Shown here: positions 1 to 11,080 of the stretch, piece by piece
Layout of the letters: every line of letters starts with the position of its first letter
How positions within the stretch are numbered: position 1 is the first letter of the stretch
NCBI GenBank assembly: GCA_014529385.2
Contig: CM043968.1
Span: forward strand, 23,007,013 to 23,071,012
Length of the DNA: 64,000 nucleotides
DNA from: Adiantum capillus-veneris
Taxonomy: Eukaryota; Streptophyta; Polypodiopsida; Polypodiales; Pteridaceae
Direction: 5' to 3'
Translations under genes and position numbers: made by a program
The notes under the pieces: generated by a model
The model's database searches: none
What the model saw: only the letters and a program-made list of their open reading frames with translations
Told to the model about the DNA's origin: nothing

Positions 1-126
1 CAATGGCTGGAGTAATCCAGGTTGCTTCCCTCTATCATATTTGGTCTTTTGGCATACTACACATTTTGAAACATACTCTTGTATGCCCACTTTCATGGTA
101 GGCCAATAGAAATACGTCTATACTCC
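1..126 (-). pseudogene. Integrase HHCC zinc-binding segment, partial (Ty3-B copy 1)
   Basis: One minus-strand frame reads YFYWPTMKVGIQEYVSKC and then CVVCQK, the second half of the integrase HHCC zinc-binding domain with its C-x2-C pair. The first half (HAPPYAGHRG) is at the end of the neighbouring frame near 130-150, so a frameshift separates the halves. The catalytic core lies outside the window. Confidence 0.75.
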
Positions 127-990
127 TCAAAGAGTAGGTTGAATACCTCTATGCCCCGCATAGGGAGGAGCATGGGATTCATACATAACTTTCTCACGAA
201 GGGAATGGGCAACACATAGCTTATTGTCGTGGAGAAGATAACCATCCTGAAAGGTGAATGGTTCCTCTTTCTTCCCCAAAGCAAGGGCTGACATTATGTC
301 TCTAAAGTTAGGTTCAATAGCATTCTCATCTATCATAGAAGATAGATCATTGTGAGTAGCTATAGACACCACATTAACTTTTGGTCGTCGTGAAAGTGCA
401 TCGGCCACTTGATTGTGCTTACCAGGAATGTAAACAATATGAAAATTAAATTGCAAAAGAAAATTCTCCCATCTCATTTGTTTGTCGGAGAGCTTGATTT
501 GCGTCATGAAATACTTGAGACTTTGGTGATCGGCTCGTAGAATGAATGGAGTCCCCAATAAGTAGTGCTTCCATGTGTCCAGGACATGTAGAACATCTAA
601 AATGTCTTTCTCATAAATGCCCAAGACTCGTTCATCAGTATTGAGCCTTCGGCTCTCATATGCTATGGCATGCCCTTCTTGAAGAAAAATTTCTCCAAGG
701 CAATCACCACAAGCATCACATTGGACCTTAAATGGTTTTGAGAGATCGGGAAGCATGAGGACTGGTTGAGAGGTAAGCTTCTCCTTGAGCTTGTCAAAAG
801 CATTTTGCTCCTTAGCACTCCATACATACTTAACGTTCTTCTTAGTTAAGTCATGTAGTGGTCCTACTACTTGAGAGAATTTTGCTATGAAGCGTCTATA
901 GTATGCGCACATGCCAATAAAGCTTCTTTGCTCATGTAGATTCCTTGGGTTAGGCCATGCTTTTATTACCTCTAACTTTGATGGATCCAT
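127..990 (-). pseudogene. RT thumb, RNase H and integrase N-terminus (Ty3-B copy 1 pol)
   Basis: This 287-residue open frame is the pol section after the RT palm. It begins with the connection region (FIGMCAYYRRFI), continues with Ty3-type RNase H (FKVQCDACGDCLGEIFLQEG for the usual DASxxGxGAVL block, then RADHQSLKYF and GKHNQVADALSRR) and ends at the integrase zinc-binding histidines (HAPPYAGHRG). RNase H would remove the genomic RNA after minus-strand synthesis. The normal ADHQSLK and DALSRR blocks are intact. The frame is open, but RT upstream and integrase downstream are in other frames, so it is a fragment of a dead polyprotein. Confidence 0.9.
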
Positions 991-1019
991 ATGGATACCA
1001 TCTTGAGAGATAATATGAC

Positions 1020-1650
1020 CTAGATATTGAATCTCTTGAAGGAAAATTTGCTTTTCTTTTGGTTGAGAAAAAGCTTATTCTCCCTCAATGCTTGAAAAAT
1101 CATTTGGAGATGTTGCTTATGTTCCTCCCAAAGACTTGGAGTAGATGATGATATCATCAAAGAACACTCCAGTGAATTTGCAATAAGGTCTAAAATTTTC
1201 TCCATTAGACGATTAAATGTAGTTGGTGCATTAGTCAAGCCAAACGGCATGACTAGATATTCATAAAGACCAAACATTGTGCGAAACACGGTCTTTAGGA
1301 TATCTTCATCCACTATCCTTATTTGATGATAGCCACTTTTAAGGTCAATCCTATTAAAGTAGGTAGAGCCTTGTAGCTTATCAAACATATCTTCTACCCG
1401 AGGCATGGGAAATCTATTTTTGATAGTGATATGGTTTAGTGCTTGACACACATATGGTATGTACCATCTTTCTTTTGCACTAAAAGGATTGGAGGACAAA
1501 AGGGAGAGGAACTAGGCCTCACCATCCCTTTGTCTACCAATTCCTGTACTTGCCTCATGATCTCTTCTTTTTGAGATTGTAAGACTCAATAAGGAGGCTT
1601 GTTAGGCGGTGAGCTTCCTGGAAGGAGCTCAATGCGATGGTCATCATCCC
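1020..1650 (-). pseudogene. Reverse transcriptase fingers and palm, frameshifted (Ty3-B copy 1)
   Basis: The frame at 1020-1499 contains RT motifs: STYFNRIDLKSGYHQIRI, then YLVMPFGLTNAPTTF. After this the frame slips. The catalytic block appears as FFDDIIIYS in the next frame near 1130-1170, so both aspartates survive at the DNA level while a one-base change breaks translation. The N-terminal RT part lies at 1500-1650 in a broken frame. The product would copy retrotransposon RNA in the cytoplasmic particle. Lesions show it is a pseudogene. Confidence 0.9.
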
Positions 1651-1651
1651 C

Positions 1652-2299
1652 TCATTTTGGAGGTAAGTCCATAGGGATCTCATCGATGAACACATCTTGG
1701 AAATCTTTTAGAAAATTAGACAAGTCGAACCCTTCTTGATTCCTACCATTTATATTTGATGCAACATTAGGATCTTTTAGAAACTCTTTGACAAAAATCA
1801 TGTACACAAAAACTGAGCTCTTCATTGATTTATCCAAACCAAGAGAATTTACAAGTGGAATGGTGCAACCACGCTCACTAGCATCTATATACATGTTCTT
1901 TTCCCTATAGGTGAAGTAGATTCTCCTTTCAGGGAATTTCATATTGGCAGTCATGCGATCAAACCATGGCGCCCCTAGGATAGCATCCTCATGTTGGAGA
2001 GGAGAGATGAAAAAGTCTTTTTTGTCGACATAGCTTTGGACATGAAGCCTCAACTTCCCTAGGATAGCATCCTCATGTTGGAGAGGAGAGATGAAAAAGT
2101 CTTTTTTGTCGACATAGCTTTGGACATGAAGCCTCAACTTCCCAATCAAGGGAGTAACGGAGGCTTGCTGTCCCTTGAAAGCTGTGTCAGCCATTATCAT
2201 ATCTCCCATCTCGAAATCTTGAATGCCCAACTTGGTGGCCAACTCCGTTGATATAAAGTTGTGAGTAGAGCCAGGGTCCAAACAAGATAAAGGCATCAT
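1652..2299 (-). pseudogene. Retropepsin-type aspartic protease (Ty3-B copy 1), with internal duplication
   Basis: The catalytic block reads CLDPGSTHNFIS, where the family norm is [FV]DSGSTHNFIS; the serine before glycine is proline here. The ATKLGI segment and the ILGAPWFD block follow, then MYIDA and the start of the RT N-terminal region (FPPK-type). Retropepsins cut Gag-Pol into mature proteins as dimers. An 84-bp direct duplication (1973-2140) repeats 28 residues just before ILGAPWF, so the fold is probably damaged even though the frame stays open. The matching region of copy 2 (46860-47255) has the unit once. Confidence 0.88.
1973..2140. repeat. 84-bp exact tandem duplication in the protease region
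   Basis: Two identical 84-bp units lie at 1973-2056 and 2057-2140. Because 84 is a multiple of three, the reading frame continues and 28 residues are repeated. Ty3-B copy 2 has one unit, so this is a local duplication. Confidence 0.95.
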
Positions 2300-2305
2300 G
2301 CTCTC

Positions 2306-3943
2306 TTACCTTTCCCCAAGCATAGGAAAGTGATGATCCTTTGCAATGAGCATCCTCTTTGGGAGCTTCCATGATGGAAGCTCTAGGAGTCTCATTGCGA
2401 GTATTCTTTTTGGGGCAAGAACGATAGCCATGTCCTTGCTTCCACACTCGAAACACTTATGGTCCTTGTGAAAAGCTTCAAGCTCTTCAGGAGAGAGTTT
2501 GTTTTTGCCTTTGTAAACTCCCTTCTCCTTGGACCGATTGTTGTTGTTGTTGTTGGAAGTGCCTTGGGAAGAATTTTGAGCATTGGTTTTCCGTGTTGCA
2601 TCATTTTTGTCTTTGTTTTCCATGGGCATAACATTCCGTCTGGCCCCTTGATGGAAATTGATGCGTGAAGCAACCATGATGTGATGGATTACTTTGCTAA
2701 TAGAACCAAGCCGTTGTTTTCCATGGGCATGACATTCCATCTAGCCCCTTGATGGAAATTGATGCGTGAAGCAACCATGATGTGATGGATTACTTTGCTG
2801 ATAGAACCAAGCCGTTGTTTTCCATGGGCATGACATTCCGTCTAGCCCCTTGATGGAAATTGATGCGTGAAGCAACCATGATGTGATGGATTACTTTGCT
2901 GATAGAACCAAGCCGTTGAGAGTTGATGTATTCGTCCATCTCTTTAGGTAATCCCACATAGAATTTTTGCCTTTGCTTTGCAAAGTCTATATTTTGAAAG
3001 ACAGTAGCCTTGAGATGTAAATCCCAAAACTTGTCTACATACTTGTGTTTAGACTCATAAGAGAGAAGCTTCAAGCTGTGACATTTGATAAGCACTTTGT
3101 CCTTTGAATCGCTTGCAAGGAATTGCTTCATGTTGGAAAATTGTAGAGTTTTCCATGTCTTTGGGGCTTCGCTTTTGCCACACAAGCTAGCCCACCATTG
3201 ACGAGCTAATCTTTGGAAGTGCATCGCTACATGGAATAGCTTGGAGGACTCTGTGAAGCCCTCATCTCCAAAGGCCACATCAAATTGCTGGATGAAGGCC
3301 AACACTTTTTCATTAGCACCAAAGGTGCCATCATAGGTGAGAAAAGAGATACTCTTTCCTCCCTCCTCGGAACTTCTTTAGCTTTTGTGACCTTTGCCAT
3401 GCAGGGTATGATTTGCGATGGCCTCCCCTCTTGTATTATCTAGGAGAATAGCCATAGATTTCTTCAAAAGAGGAGGAAGGTGAAGAAGAAGGAGAAGAGG
3501 GTGACCTCTTTCTTACCCTTTTCTTCCTTTGTTTCCTCTCTTCCCTTTCGAAGTGACGAGGAGAAGGACTGTGTGTTGATCTTTTCCTCTTGAGAGGAGT
3601 GGGCGATCGTCTAGACAGTCGTCGTCGTGGAGCCACATCTTCAGAAGAACTTAAACTTTCATTGCTTTCTTTCTCTTTGGATTCCTCCTCTCGTATGGGA
3701 GAGTCTTCTTTTGGGGGTCTCTTCAAGAGGCCTCCTAAGACCTCTCTCCTCTTAGAGAGGAAGGGAAATCCCATAAGTGCGAAGTTGTTGAGTAACTTCG
3801 GCTTGCAAGGCAGGGTTGCCCATATCTTGCTGCAACCTAGTTACGAGATAATTCACAAACATGGGAGCATCATCATTAGCACCTTCATGTGCAAAATCAA
3901 AGCTATCAATGCTCATTCTACTGTGTTGGTTATTGTCAGCCAT
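2306..3943 (-). pseudogene. Gag polyprotein, decayed (Ty3-B copy 1)
   Basis: Gag starts at 3943 with MADNNQHSRMSIDSFDFAHE, the same start as copy 2. An Arg/Ser-rich basic stretch follows (3436-3774), then the retrotransposon gag core (QWWASL, FVGLPKEMDEYINS-type, about 2920-3305), and near the C-terminus a CCHC zinc knuckle. Gag would package the RNA. Damage seen: an in-frame TAA at 3752-3754 where copy 2 has a glutamine codon, a stop at 3436, a 101-bp tandem triplication (2615-2917) that shifts the frame, and a one-base loss inside the zinc knuckle, which splits it between frames (CFECGSK in one, QGHGYRSCPKK in the next) near 2400-2460. Confidence 0.9.
2615..2917. repeat. 101-bp tandem repeat, three units, in gag
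   Basis: Units start at 2615, 2716 and 2817 (each begins gttttccatgggcat) and differ by only a few bases. Ty3-B copy 2 has a single unit near 47652-47755. The unit length is not a multiple of three, so each added unit shifts the gag frame. Confidence 0.93.
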
Positions 3944-4344
3944 GTTAACAAAATTTTATGTATGTACTTAGTGTATGCTTTGGCAATTCAAAACCGTACT
4001 TGCCACTCCTCTTAGCCTTTGAAAATAGGCTCTTAAGTATCTACACCTATGGCTTGAAGTGGTTAATTATAGAGAGTAGTGGAATAAGTCTAACATAGCA
4101 CAGATGCCGAGGGCTAGCTCCTTTCGGACTTCTTATGGCAATAATGGTAAAGCCGTAGGAAAGTCTAAAAAGACTCCATTATTAAGTCCAAATCTCCCAA
4201 GGTGTGCACCATATCCCACATTGTTGGGCTCAACAAAACCGATAATATATGCTAGTTTCACTTACCCTAATATAATTAACAACATCAACCATTTATAGGC
4301 TACTTAAGGACCTCTCTTCTTAAGCAAGAAAAGAGAAACCAAAT
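3944..4344 (-). other. Untranslated leader between primer site and gag (Ty3-B copy 1)
   Basis: This stretch lies between the primer site and the gag start. No convincing reading frame is present. The matching leader in copy 2 (48768-49160) is alignable, including the block around cttaaggacctctcttctta beside the primer site. Confidence 0.7.
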
Positions 4345-4356
4345 GCTCTGATACCA
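4345..4356 (-). promoter_or_regulatory. Primer binding site, tRNA-Met type (Ty3-B copy 1)
   Basis: The minus strand reads TGGTATCAGAGC, the common plant primer site complementary to the 3' end of initiator tRNA-Met. It sits one base inside the LTR end, as expected for minus-strand priming. Confidence 0.93.
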
Positions 4357-4357
4357 A

Positions 4358-5938
4358 TGTAATGGAATTGGCCTATTTAACTTGCGAGTAGCGGATATTA
4401 ATGAGAGTACTTTTGAGAAATTACTGTGTGAGCATAGCGGGTGAACATAATTGAAGATAGCAACATAATCATAGGAATTAGTTAATTTGGGATGAACAAT
4501 ACTTTTGCAAGAGAGAGAATTTAGAGAACATGACATCACTTGAGGACCGGAATTATGTGGAGCCGGTCCCCCTTCCAATAGGCATTTGTATTATGAATTC
4601 TCCCATGAAGAGAGATTTGTTACAATACAATCTTTGTGTTCCTTATGACCTAGGTGATGCAATGAATATGGAAAGCTTCATGCATCACAAGAATACTATA
4701 AACTTTGAAAAAAGCTTTAACTATCCCAATCCTCATTCCCAAGACCTCAAACACCTTTGAAGGTGGAGAGAGCTAGCAAGGAATGATGGTAGGGAAGAAG
4801 AAGAAGAAACATTTCAAAGGAGAAAGAATTAGTTCCTCGCTTATCATAACTCTACTTGCTAGCATACATAATAACATAGTAATGAATATGGAGAAGATGG
4901 AAAGCTTAAGCATTGAAGCATGGCTCTTGGTTGGATTTGCACTCCATAGCCAAGAGTGTTGGTGTAGGCTCTCAACCTCTACTTGCTTGGAGAAGGAGAG
5001 GGAGCTCTTTCACTTTGCACAATGCATAATGAGATAGTGTGTGTGCGTGGGAGAGGATACCCCCTAAGAAACCCCCTAGCTTGCTTTGGTTGAACCCCCC
5101 TTGTAGATCATGCTTGAAGCTCATTGGATCCCTCCAGGCCTAGCCAATCAGGCATGCGGCATTACAAGCAACAAGGGTAGCCTTGGGACAAGTGTCCCCC
5201 TTTCCCCTTTGAGAGAGAGGACTTGATAAATGCAAAGACAATTACTTAAATTTGCTAAATTATCATTGGACCCCAACCAATAGGCTTTAGGCACACAATA
5301 AGGGCAACATGAGGAGGAACTTGACAATTGTCTCCTTTGCTTTCTTTGTACTAGACATGCCTTGTGTGAGTGTGTGTGTTTTCTCTCTCATCCCTCCTCA
5401 TGTAGGGCTCGCCCCTTCCTTGTAGGGATTGGAATTGACCTTTTGCATATCTCAATCCACTCAACTTGGGCTTGGTTCCCACCAGAAGCTTGGCCCTCAA
5501 GCCCCTCAAGCTTGGGCCGGGTTCCCACCTCAAGTACAACCCTAGCATCTCAAGCACCTCAAGCATCTCAATCATCAAGCACCTCAAGCACCTCAAGAAC
5601 CTTAAGCTTGGGCTGGGTTCCCATCTCAAGCACCTCAAGCTTGGACCGGGTTCCCACCTCAAGCTGAACCCTAGCTTACCTAAGGTCAAAGGAGTTTTAC
5701 ACTAACTATTGGAGGTATTCAATGATGCTAACCCTAAGATATTATGCTCCATTGGTTAGCCTTGATCTTTGATAGACCATCTCTCATTTGGTCCCCTTTA
5801 CCATTGGCCCCATGTTGAGATAGATGTATAAGCACATGTCTATATCTTAACCCTTGTTCCCGTTTATTCTCCCACATTAAATGATCAGTTTAATATGAGA
5901 AAATCATTTGGGTTGGTTAGATATTAGATTTTATGACA
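4358..5938 (-). repeat. 5' LTR of Ty3-B copy 1 (1581 bp)
   Basis: On the minus strand the LTR starts TGTCATAAAA and ends CCATTACA, a TG...CA pair followed directly by the primer site. Alignment with the LTR of copy 2 (49174-50890) ends at the same two points, which fixes the borders. The interior has a short degenerate minisatellite (CACCTCAAGC type, about 5460-5680). The partner LTR is outside the window, so no target duplication can be checked. Confidence 0.88.
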
Positions 5939-6141
5939 TCCACGTTAGACGAGTTTGGTCCCTCTTTCTTGTCGTGAGTGACAATAAGCAGATCATTAAT
6001 ATTATGATCAAGGCAGGCCTATTATCCTTCGAAAGGTGAGGGACACAAAACTGAGGTACTAGGGTGTCTCCCGATCAAAGTGCTCCAGGTCTTCTTGAGC
6101 ACAATGCTGGTGCCCAACATTACCAATCACTTGTATTTTTA
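5939..6141. other. Unassigned spacer
   Basis: This is the stretch between the Ty3-B LTR and the gene fragment. I see no frame, repeat or element signature. Confidence 0.5.
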
Positions 6142-6896
6142 CTACAGTGCCCAAATAACCACACTTAGTAAATTGTAGTGAAGATTGACACCATGAGACA
6201 AAAAATATATCTTATATTCAAAATAAGTAAATAGCACAAAAAGCACATGGAAATTTAAGTTTCTGATGTGCGTGGGTTTTTGGGGGTCTTGATTAGTACT
6301 TTTCTTTGGACCTGGATGACGCACTCCTTCCTCTTGATGTCGCTTGCATTTCTTCCTCAAGGTATCTGCAATTTCTAGTAATGTCTCCACATTCTCTGCG
6401 TCCTCCACTTTATCCTTTGGGATCACAATAAGGTTTAGGGGGAAAAAACCAGAATATACTCCAACAAAAGTGAAACACTACATATATACACTTGATTACC
6501 TTCTTGGTTGTCGGTTGAGAGCTTGCTAGAGTCATGTCCAATGGTTCTCAACCATGAAGGGTTCAGCCTCAAGGTCCTTCACTCTATCCCTACTTTTTAC
6601 AACAGCCTTGCCATGCTGAAAACCCTCAGATAGCTCTTTGTTGTTCTCGTCAACTTCAGACAGTTCTCTATTATTCTTGTCAAGCTCAAGCAGACGAGAA
6701 CTTTTGTCAGCATTGGTTTCTGTGAAGAAAAAAATCATGTTAAGGGAGTTATCTCATGACAAGTGGATTTAAGCTGAGTATAGTGAACCTACCCTCCGGA
6801 TCTGTGCACTCAATTCCAAGTGCCGAGAACTTGGCAATTTCTCGAATCTTTAGTGTGCACAATGGGTGAGTGAACTCTGCCATAGTGCACATAGAA
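6142..6896 (-). pseudogene. Three-exon gene fragment with coiled-coil segment, function unknown
   Basis: Three minus-strand exons are joined by good splice sites. Exon a (6896-6793) follows a TTTGCTTTGCAG acceptor and encodes MAEFTHPLCTLKIREIAKFS. Intron 6792-6720 (73 bp) runs GTAGGT to TTCTTCACAG, and the split codon (G+AA) keeps phase. Exon b (6719-6500) encodes a charged heptad-like stretch (SRLLELDKNNRELSEVDENN). Intron 6499-6415 is 85 bp. Exon c begins at 6414 (DKVEDAENVETLLEIADTLR). Exon b meets a TGA near 6533, and the frame that would join exon c is shifted by one base, so the copy looks broken. I do not recognise the family. It could be a host gene piece or one carried by a transposon. 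Confidence 0.5.
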
Positions 6897-6935
6897 CTGC
6901 AAAGCAAAATGGGTGATATTTGTGTTGACATTGTA

Positions 6936-8267
6936 GCAAGAAGAACCCTGCCATGTGGTTAGCTAAGAGGGGTTTTCCACATGCAACACACTCACCCCCA
7001 ATACACACAAACGATTTCAAAAAAGAGGCTTTAGTTGGCGGTGAGGGGACAATGAAGCCTCTAACCTTTTCCTATATATATTGGATTGCTATATCCATAA
7101 ATTCTCTTCGAGATGTCAAGGATTCTAATTCAAATTCCAAATCCATATTCCTTTGCTGCCAACCATAGCATAAACAAAAGGGAGAGTAAGATCATTTCAT
7201 GATTGAATGGACTTAAGTGCACAAGCTTGAGTGCTTCTATTCAACTTCTTCTAAAGAATTCAAAGAAAATTAAAAAATGGTTGACAAATCTTATCAAAAC
7301 GCTTTCTAGTCATTTCTTAGTGCTTTATAACAACTTCTTTAGCACTATCTAACCACCTATTGAACACTATTGAGCACTTCAGAGAACTTTCTAACCACTT
7401 GGTCACCAATTTCTAAGCACCTATCTACCACTTTTAAAGCACCTTCAGAGCACTTTCAAAGCACTTGTGTGGGATGGGTGTCTAACCTCACTCCTATCTT
7501 ATTGCAGATGTAGCGAGAACCAGGAATAAATTGTCAATCCATGGGACGAAGCTGACTCAACTAGTGCATAGAGGATACAAGAGGTTGTCAATCTCTTGGA
7601 AAACAACAAACAACTCGCATCTAACTCAAGCTACACTCAAGTGACTGAAATCACCAAAAGCTAATCGCTCATCGACAAACAAATCACATCCATTACAACA
7701 TCAAATGACATCCAAATGTAACGAAACTTCTAGGACATGTTCATAAGACCTAAGCACACATGCTTATGGTTTCAAATCTCACTTTAGGTCAAGAGCAAAA
7801 TCACAATTATTAACAACAATGGATTTTTGACCTAGTCGTTTTTGACCTAGAATGCATCTAAATGCTTAGCAATGATGCCCCAGTACCCCACCTATGCTTA
7901 GTTTTTGATTTTGAAGTGCAAAATCCTACTTACTATGAAATTAGGCCGCGGGTGGCGACACCAAAAGCTACAAAATATCGTGAAATGCGTAAGTCAATGC
8001 GTAGAGCTCTTACTTGTGGTTGAAATGCAACAGACGCGAGTGCAATATGACAAACAGGGAGGGAGTAGGAAGCGCAAAAAGGAGAGAAGTGAGCGCCATT
8101 AGCTCACGCTGTGTATTTCATTATCCAAAAACTTAAAAATAACTTACAAAAATGGCTTTTATACCTTAGCAAAGGTTTTTGGTGATCAAAACTAATAATC
8201 TGGGAGCTCTAACTGAAGATAGGTAAAAACAGGTTGATACAATCTGAAAGCTTGTAGCCCTGGCTTA
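6936..8267. other. Unassigned non-coding DNA with GCACTT-rich stretch
   Basis: No credible reading frame is seen. About 7300-7475 holds a loose run of GCACTT/ACCACTT words (stopping phrases such as agcactttcaaagcactt), which looks like a degenerate short tandem array. The rest shows no element border that I could identify. Confidence 0.4.
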
Positions 8268-11080
8268 TCAATTACAAAGTTTATCTGTAAAATAGGAGCT
8301 ATAATATTTTTGATTTATCAAAATAACAAATGTTTTAACAATGAGAGCTCCAAAAAATGGTATCCGAGTTCCCCCCCTCCTCGCTTGTGTTGTCCCTTGA
8401 CACAGCTTTACGAGATGAAATAATCTACGGCTTGACGTGGTTGGTGAGGTGGTCTTTAAGTGCATGTAATGCTTTCTCATCTTTGATGTTTTTTTCTTTG
8501 TCTGGAACCTGCAAAAGTTGCATAGTGACTCTGTTCTTTAGCTTGATGGCTGAGTAGCCTACAAATTTGGAAGTTAGGTTGCTGATCACTGGCCCAAAAA
8601 CCTTCATTCGCCAAGTGAAAAACCCTGTGTAGAACGCTTCATCAAATGCCAACATATTATGAGATGGCAAGAACATGCAGCGGACATAGAAGCCATGAAG
8701 GAGTTCTTCGGAAGGTTGAGATCATAGCATAAACCGTTATTGCCCTCGAGGAAGGATATCCACGGTGCTCCTCCTTGATTTGGCTCATGAAAGGCTTCAA
8801 TTCTTGTGAGCAGCATTTGGAAAATTTTGTAAAGCATAGCACATGAGAGATCAGGGAGACTTTTGAAGAATGCCATGGCACCCGTTAGGGTTTTCATCAT
8901 GTATTCCTCTGTTGGAATTCCTTTTTCTGGAGCTGGCAATCTCGGATAATTCAGCCATGTAGGCTGCTTCTTTGTCATTGTCTCATGTGCTTGCCACGTC
9001 CTTACTCTTGGTACATGACAAAAAGTCGGGTCTTTCTGAAGTGCCGCTGGTGCTCTTGTGAACAGAATCAAGTATCTAGGATTCTTGTTCAACCAACTCT
9101 TTCTCCACTTGGGGTGGACTTCATCTGCGCCTTCTGCTTGCATGTCTTTATATAGTCGTTCCTTGACTTGTAGCAGCTCTACCTTGATCAAGGGATATGG
9201 CAGTGATTGCTGATGCCATTGTGCATTGATTTGGTTGGGAGTGAGCTGAGTAACATTGACAGAATGAAGAACTCTCAACTCCCAATTCATTGCTGCTTTT
9301 CACTGCTCATCCGTCTCTTGAGAAACCTTCTCCTTAAGTGCATCTTCTTCAGCTTTTGACAGCTGGACCATTGACACTTGATCGGCATCTATTAATGGTA
9401 CTTAAAATTCTTCTTCTCCCCCGAGCCCTTCTGCCGACTGTGTTTCCATCTTAGTGAAAGAGACTGAGGGAATATCAATGTGGGGTTGTTCTGATGTACC
9501 TGTTTCTTCCTGCATCTCTTGCTATCCATCTCGCAGTAGTTGATTAACTCTTTTGAGCTCTGTTATCTCTTTGAGTAGCTCTTCTTCTCTTTGTACCCGC
9601 ATTATGCAAAGTATTTGCATTGTGACTGCTCTAGCTTGAGATCTTTATTCTTTTTCTCCAGTGCTTCATACACTTCGTTTGTACCTTTAATCGAGGCAAC
9701 TGCGGGATTTTCTCTTACATGTCACAAAAAGGTTGCCTGATTGTTGATCCTCTGCTCTAAATATTACAATCAGGAGTTTGCTACGTCTAACTATACTTGG
9801 ATCTTTTGAACTGACAGTGTTATAGTTAAGAGTTCGTTGGTGACCTCTGTCAGCTATTCGTCCTTGGTCTTGCGGGCGTTTGACAACTTCGTGAGAATTT
9901 CTCCTAGCTCCTCCATTTCCTTTTGCTACTTTTCTTTGGCTAGTTGATGTTGTTCAACTTCAGCTTTCATCTCTTGGACTTGTTTCTGCAGATCAATGAT
10001 GACATTCAATCTGTCCTCTAGCTCTCCTTGGAGAGCATCTATCACCATCTCCAACTCTCTAGCCTTAGCACTGCGGCTAAGTGCTGCTGATCGCATTTTT
10101 TTGTGTCATTTCTTGTATCTGCTTTGCATATTCATTAACTTGGAGAATTACCTCATTATTTGTCTGTCAGTCTTCAGTTTTTGTGAGCTGCCTAGATGAT
10201 TCAATAGTCTCTTGTGGCTCCTTGTGTTTTGTAGTTTACTGATTGTGGTGGCGGTAGGGGTTCTACCTCTGTTTGAGATTGTGTAGTTGCTTCTACTGCT
10301 TTGTCTTCTTGAGGCTTCGTGGATGCCTCGTCCGTTTCTTGCTAAGTGGTTGTAGACGGGGTGGCCTCTCTTTCTTGTGCCTTTGGTTGCTCAAAACTTG
10401 TTGCTTCCTTTGGTTTAGGACTTGCTGCTCTTTTTGGTTCAGGCTCCTTTTCTTTAGTTTGTTCACCCTTGGTGAATCTAACTGTTGGCGATGGTGGAGG
10501 GCTTGGCGTGGGGTGGTCTTGTTGTTCCGTAGTAGGTGATGATGATCTGGGAGACGTCTCACTGTGTTCATGCTGGGCTTCACTTTGTTGTGTCGCTTCC
10601 GCTTGTCTTTGCTACTTCGCTTTATCTTCCTTAGATTTTCTTTCAGCTTCTTCAGCTTCTTTTAGCTTTAATGCTTCTGTTTCAGTGTACATGCATTCCA
10701 AAAAATCTATGGTGTCTTCAGCCTCTTTCCTTGCAGGGTGCTTTGTTCTTGGTCCTTTTACTTCTTTAGATATCCACTTTTCAGGGTCCTCTCCTACAGC
10801 TTGGTGGCTTCTTTCATAGTTGTGCTTTTCTCTTTCAAACCTTGCCTTCTTCTGTTGAGGCTCCTCTTGATGTGTAGCCACTGCTGTTCTTTTCATCTCT
10901 TCAATGCGGGCTCTTCTTTCCTCATTGTCTGAGCTTTCGCTGCTATGTGCTTCAAGAGAGCTCTCGACACATTCTTCATTGGATTTGCAAGTTCTCTTGG
11001 TGGACCTTGTGGCTCGAGGAGGTGGCTGTGCAAACACAATCCATGTTTTCTGATCTGGGGCAGGCGACAAATTCTATACA
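8268..11080 (-). pseudogene. Large decayed reading frame: charged Pro-rich N-terminus, coiled coil, globular C-terminus; family unknown
   Basis: About 900 codons can be followed on the minus strand with scattered stops and a few frame changes. Residues from 11070 to about 10200 are rich in Glu, Lys, Ser and Pro (KRTCKSNEECVESS, then SPPPSPTVRFTKGEQTKEKE). A heptad-like region follows at about 10180-9400 (ELEMVIDALQGELEDRLNVI, LQKQVQEMKAEVEQHQ, VYEALEKKNKDLKLEQ). The C-terminal part (9290-8604, then 8676-8425 in another frame) is compact and Trp/Pro containing (EVHPKWRKSWLNKNPRYLIL, FFTWRMKVFGPVISN). At least five in-frame stops lie between blocks. The frame opens just after a TAG at the possible splice acceptor TTTTAGGTGTATAG. 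It lies downstream of Gypsy-A pol on the same strand, but a polypurine tract lies between, so membership in that element is unproven. Confidence 0.5.

Larger units (their letters stand above)
1..5938 (-). mobile_element. Ty3-B copy 1: 5' part of a decayed Ty3/gypsy LTR retrotransposon
   Basis: The minus strand reads, from right to left: LTR, tRNA-Met primer site, leader, gag, protease, RT, RNase H and the start of integrase. The rest of integrase and the second LTR lie beyond the left edge of the window. Gag and pol are broken by several stops, one-base frameshifts and tandem duplications, so this copy cannot make its own proteins. A second, independent copy of the same family is at 45983-50890, and comparing the two shows which changes are local damage. 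The RNase H and integrase motifs (GKHNQVADALSRR, HAPPYAGHRG) are those of plant Ty3 elements, probably chromovirus-type. No chromodomain is in view, so the lineage is inferred. Confidence 0.9.

Noticed and set aside
3590-4015. Plus-strand frame of 141 codons
   Set aside because: It is antisense to the Arg/Ser-rich gag region of Ty3-B and shows no domain.
4104-4298. Small plus-strand frame near the Ty3-B leader
   Set aside because: It lies in the untranslated leader and is not kept in the second copy.
7905-8102. Basic 65-codon frame
   Set aside because: It is short, with no homologue or context, and is expected by chance in this length of DNA.
10273-10932. Cys/Phe/Leu-rich plus-strand frames
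   Set aside because: They are antisense shadows of the charged minus-strand reading frame.
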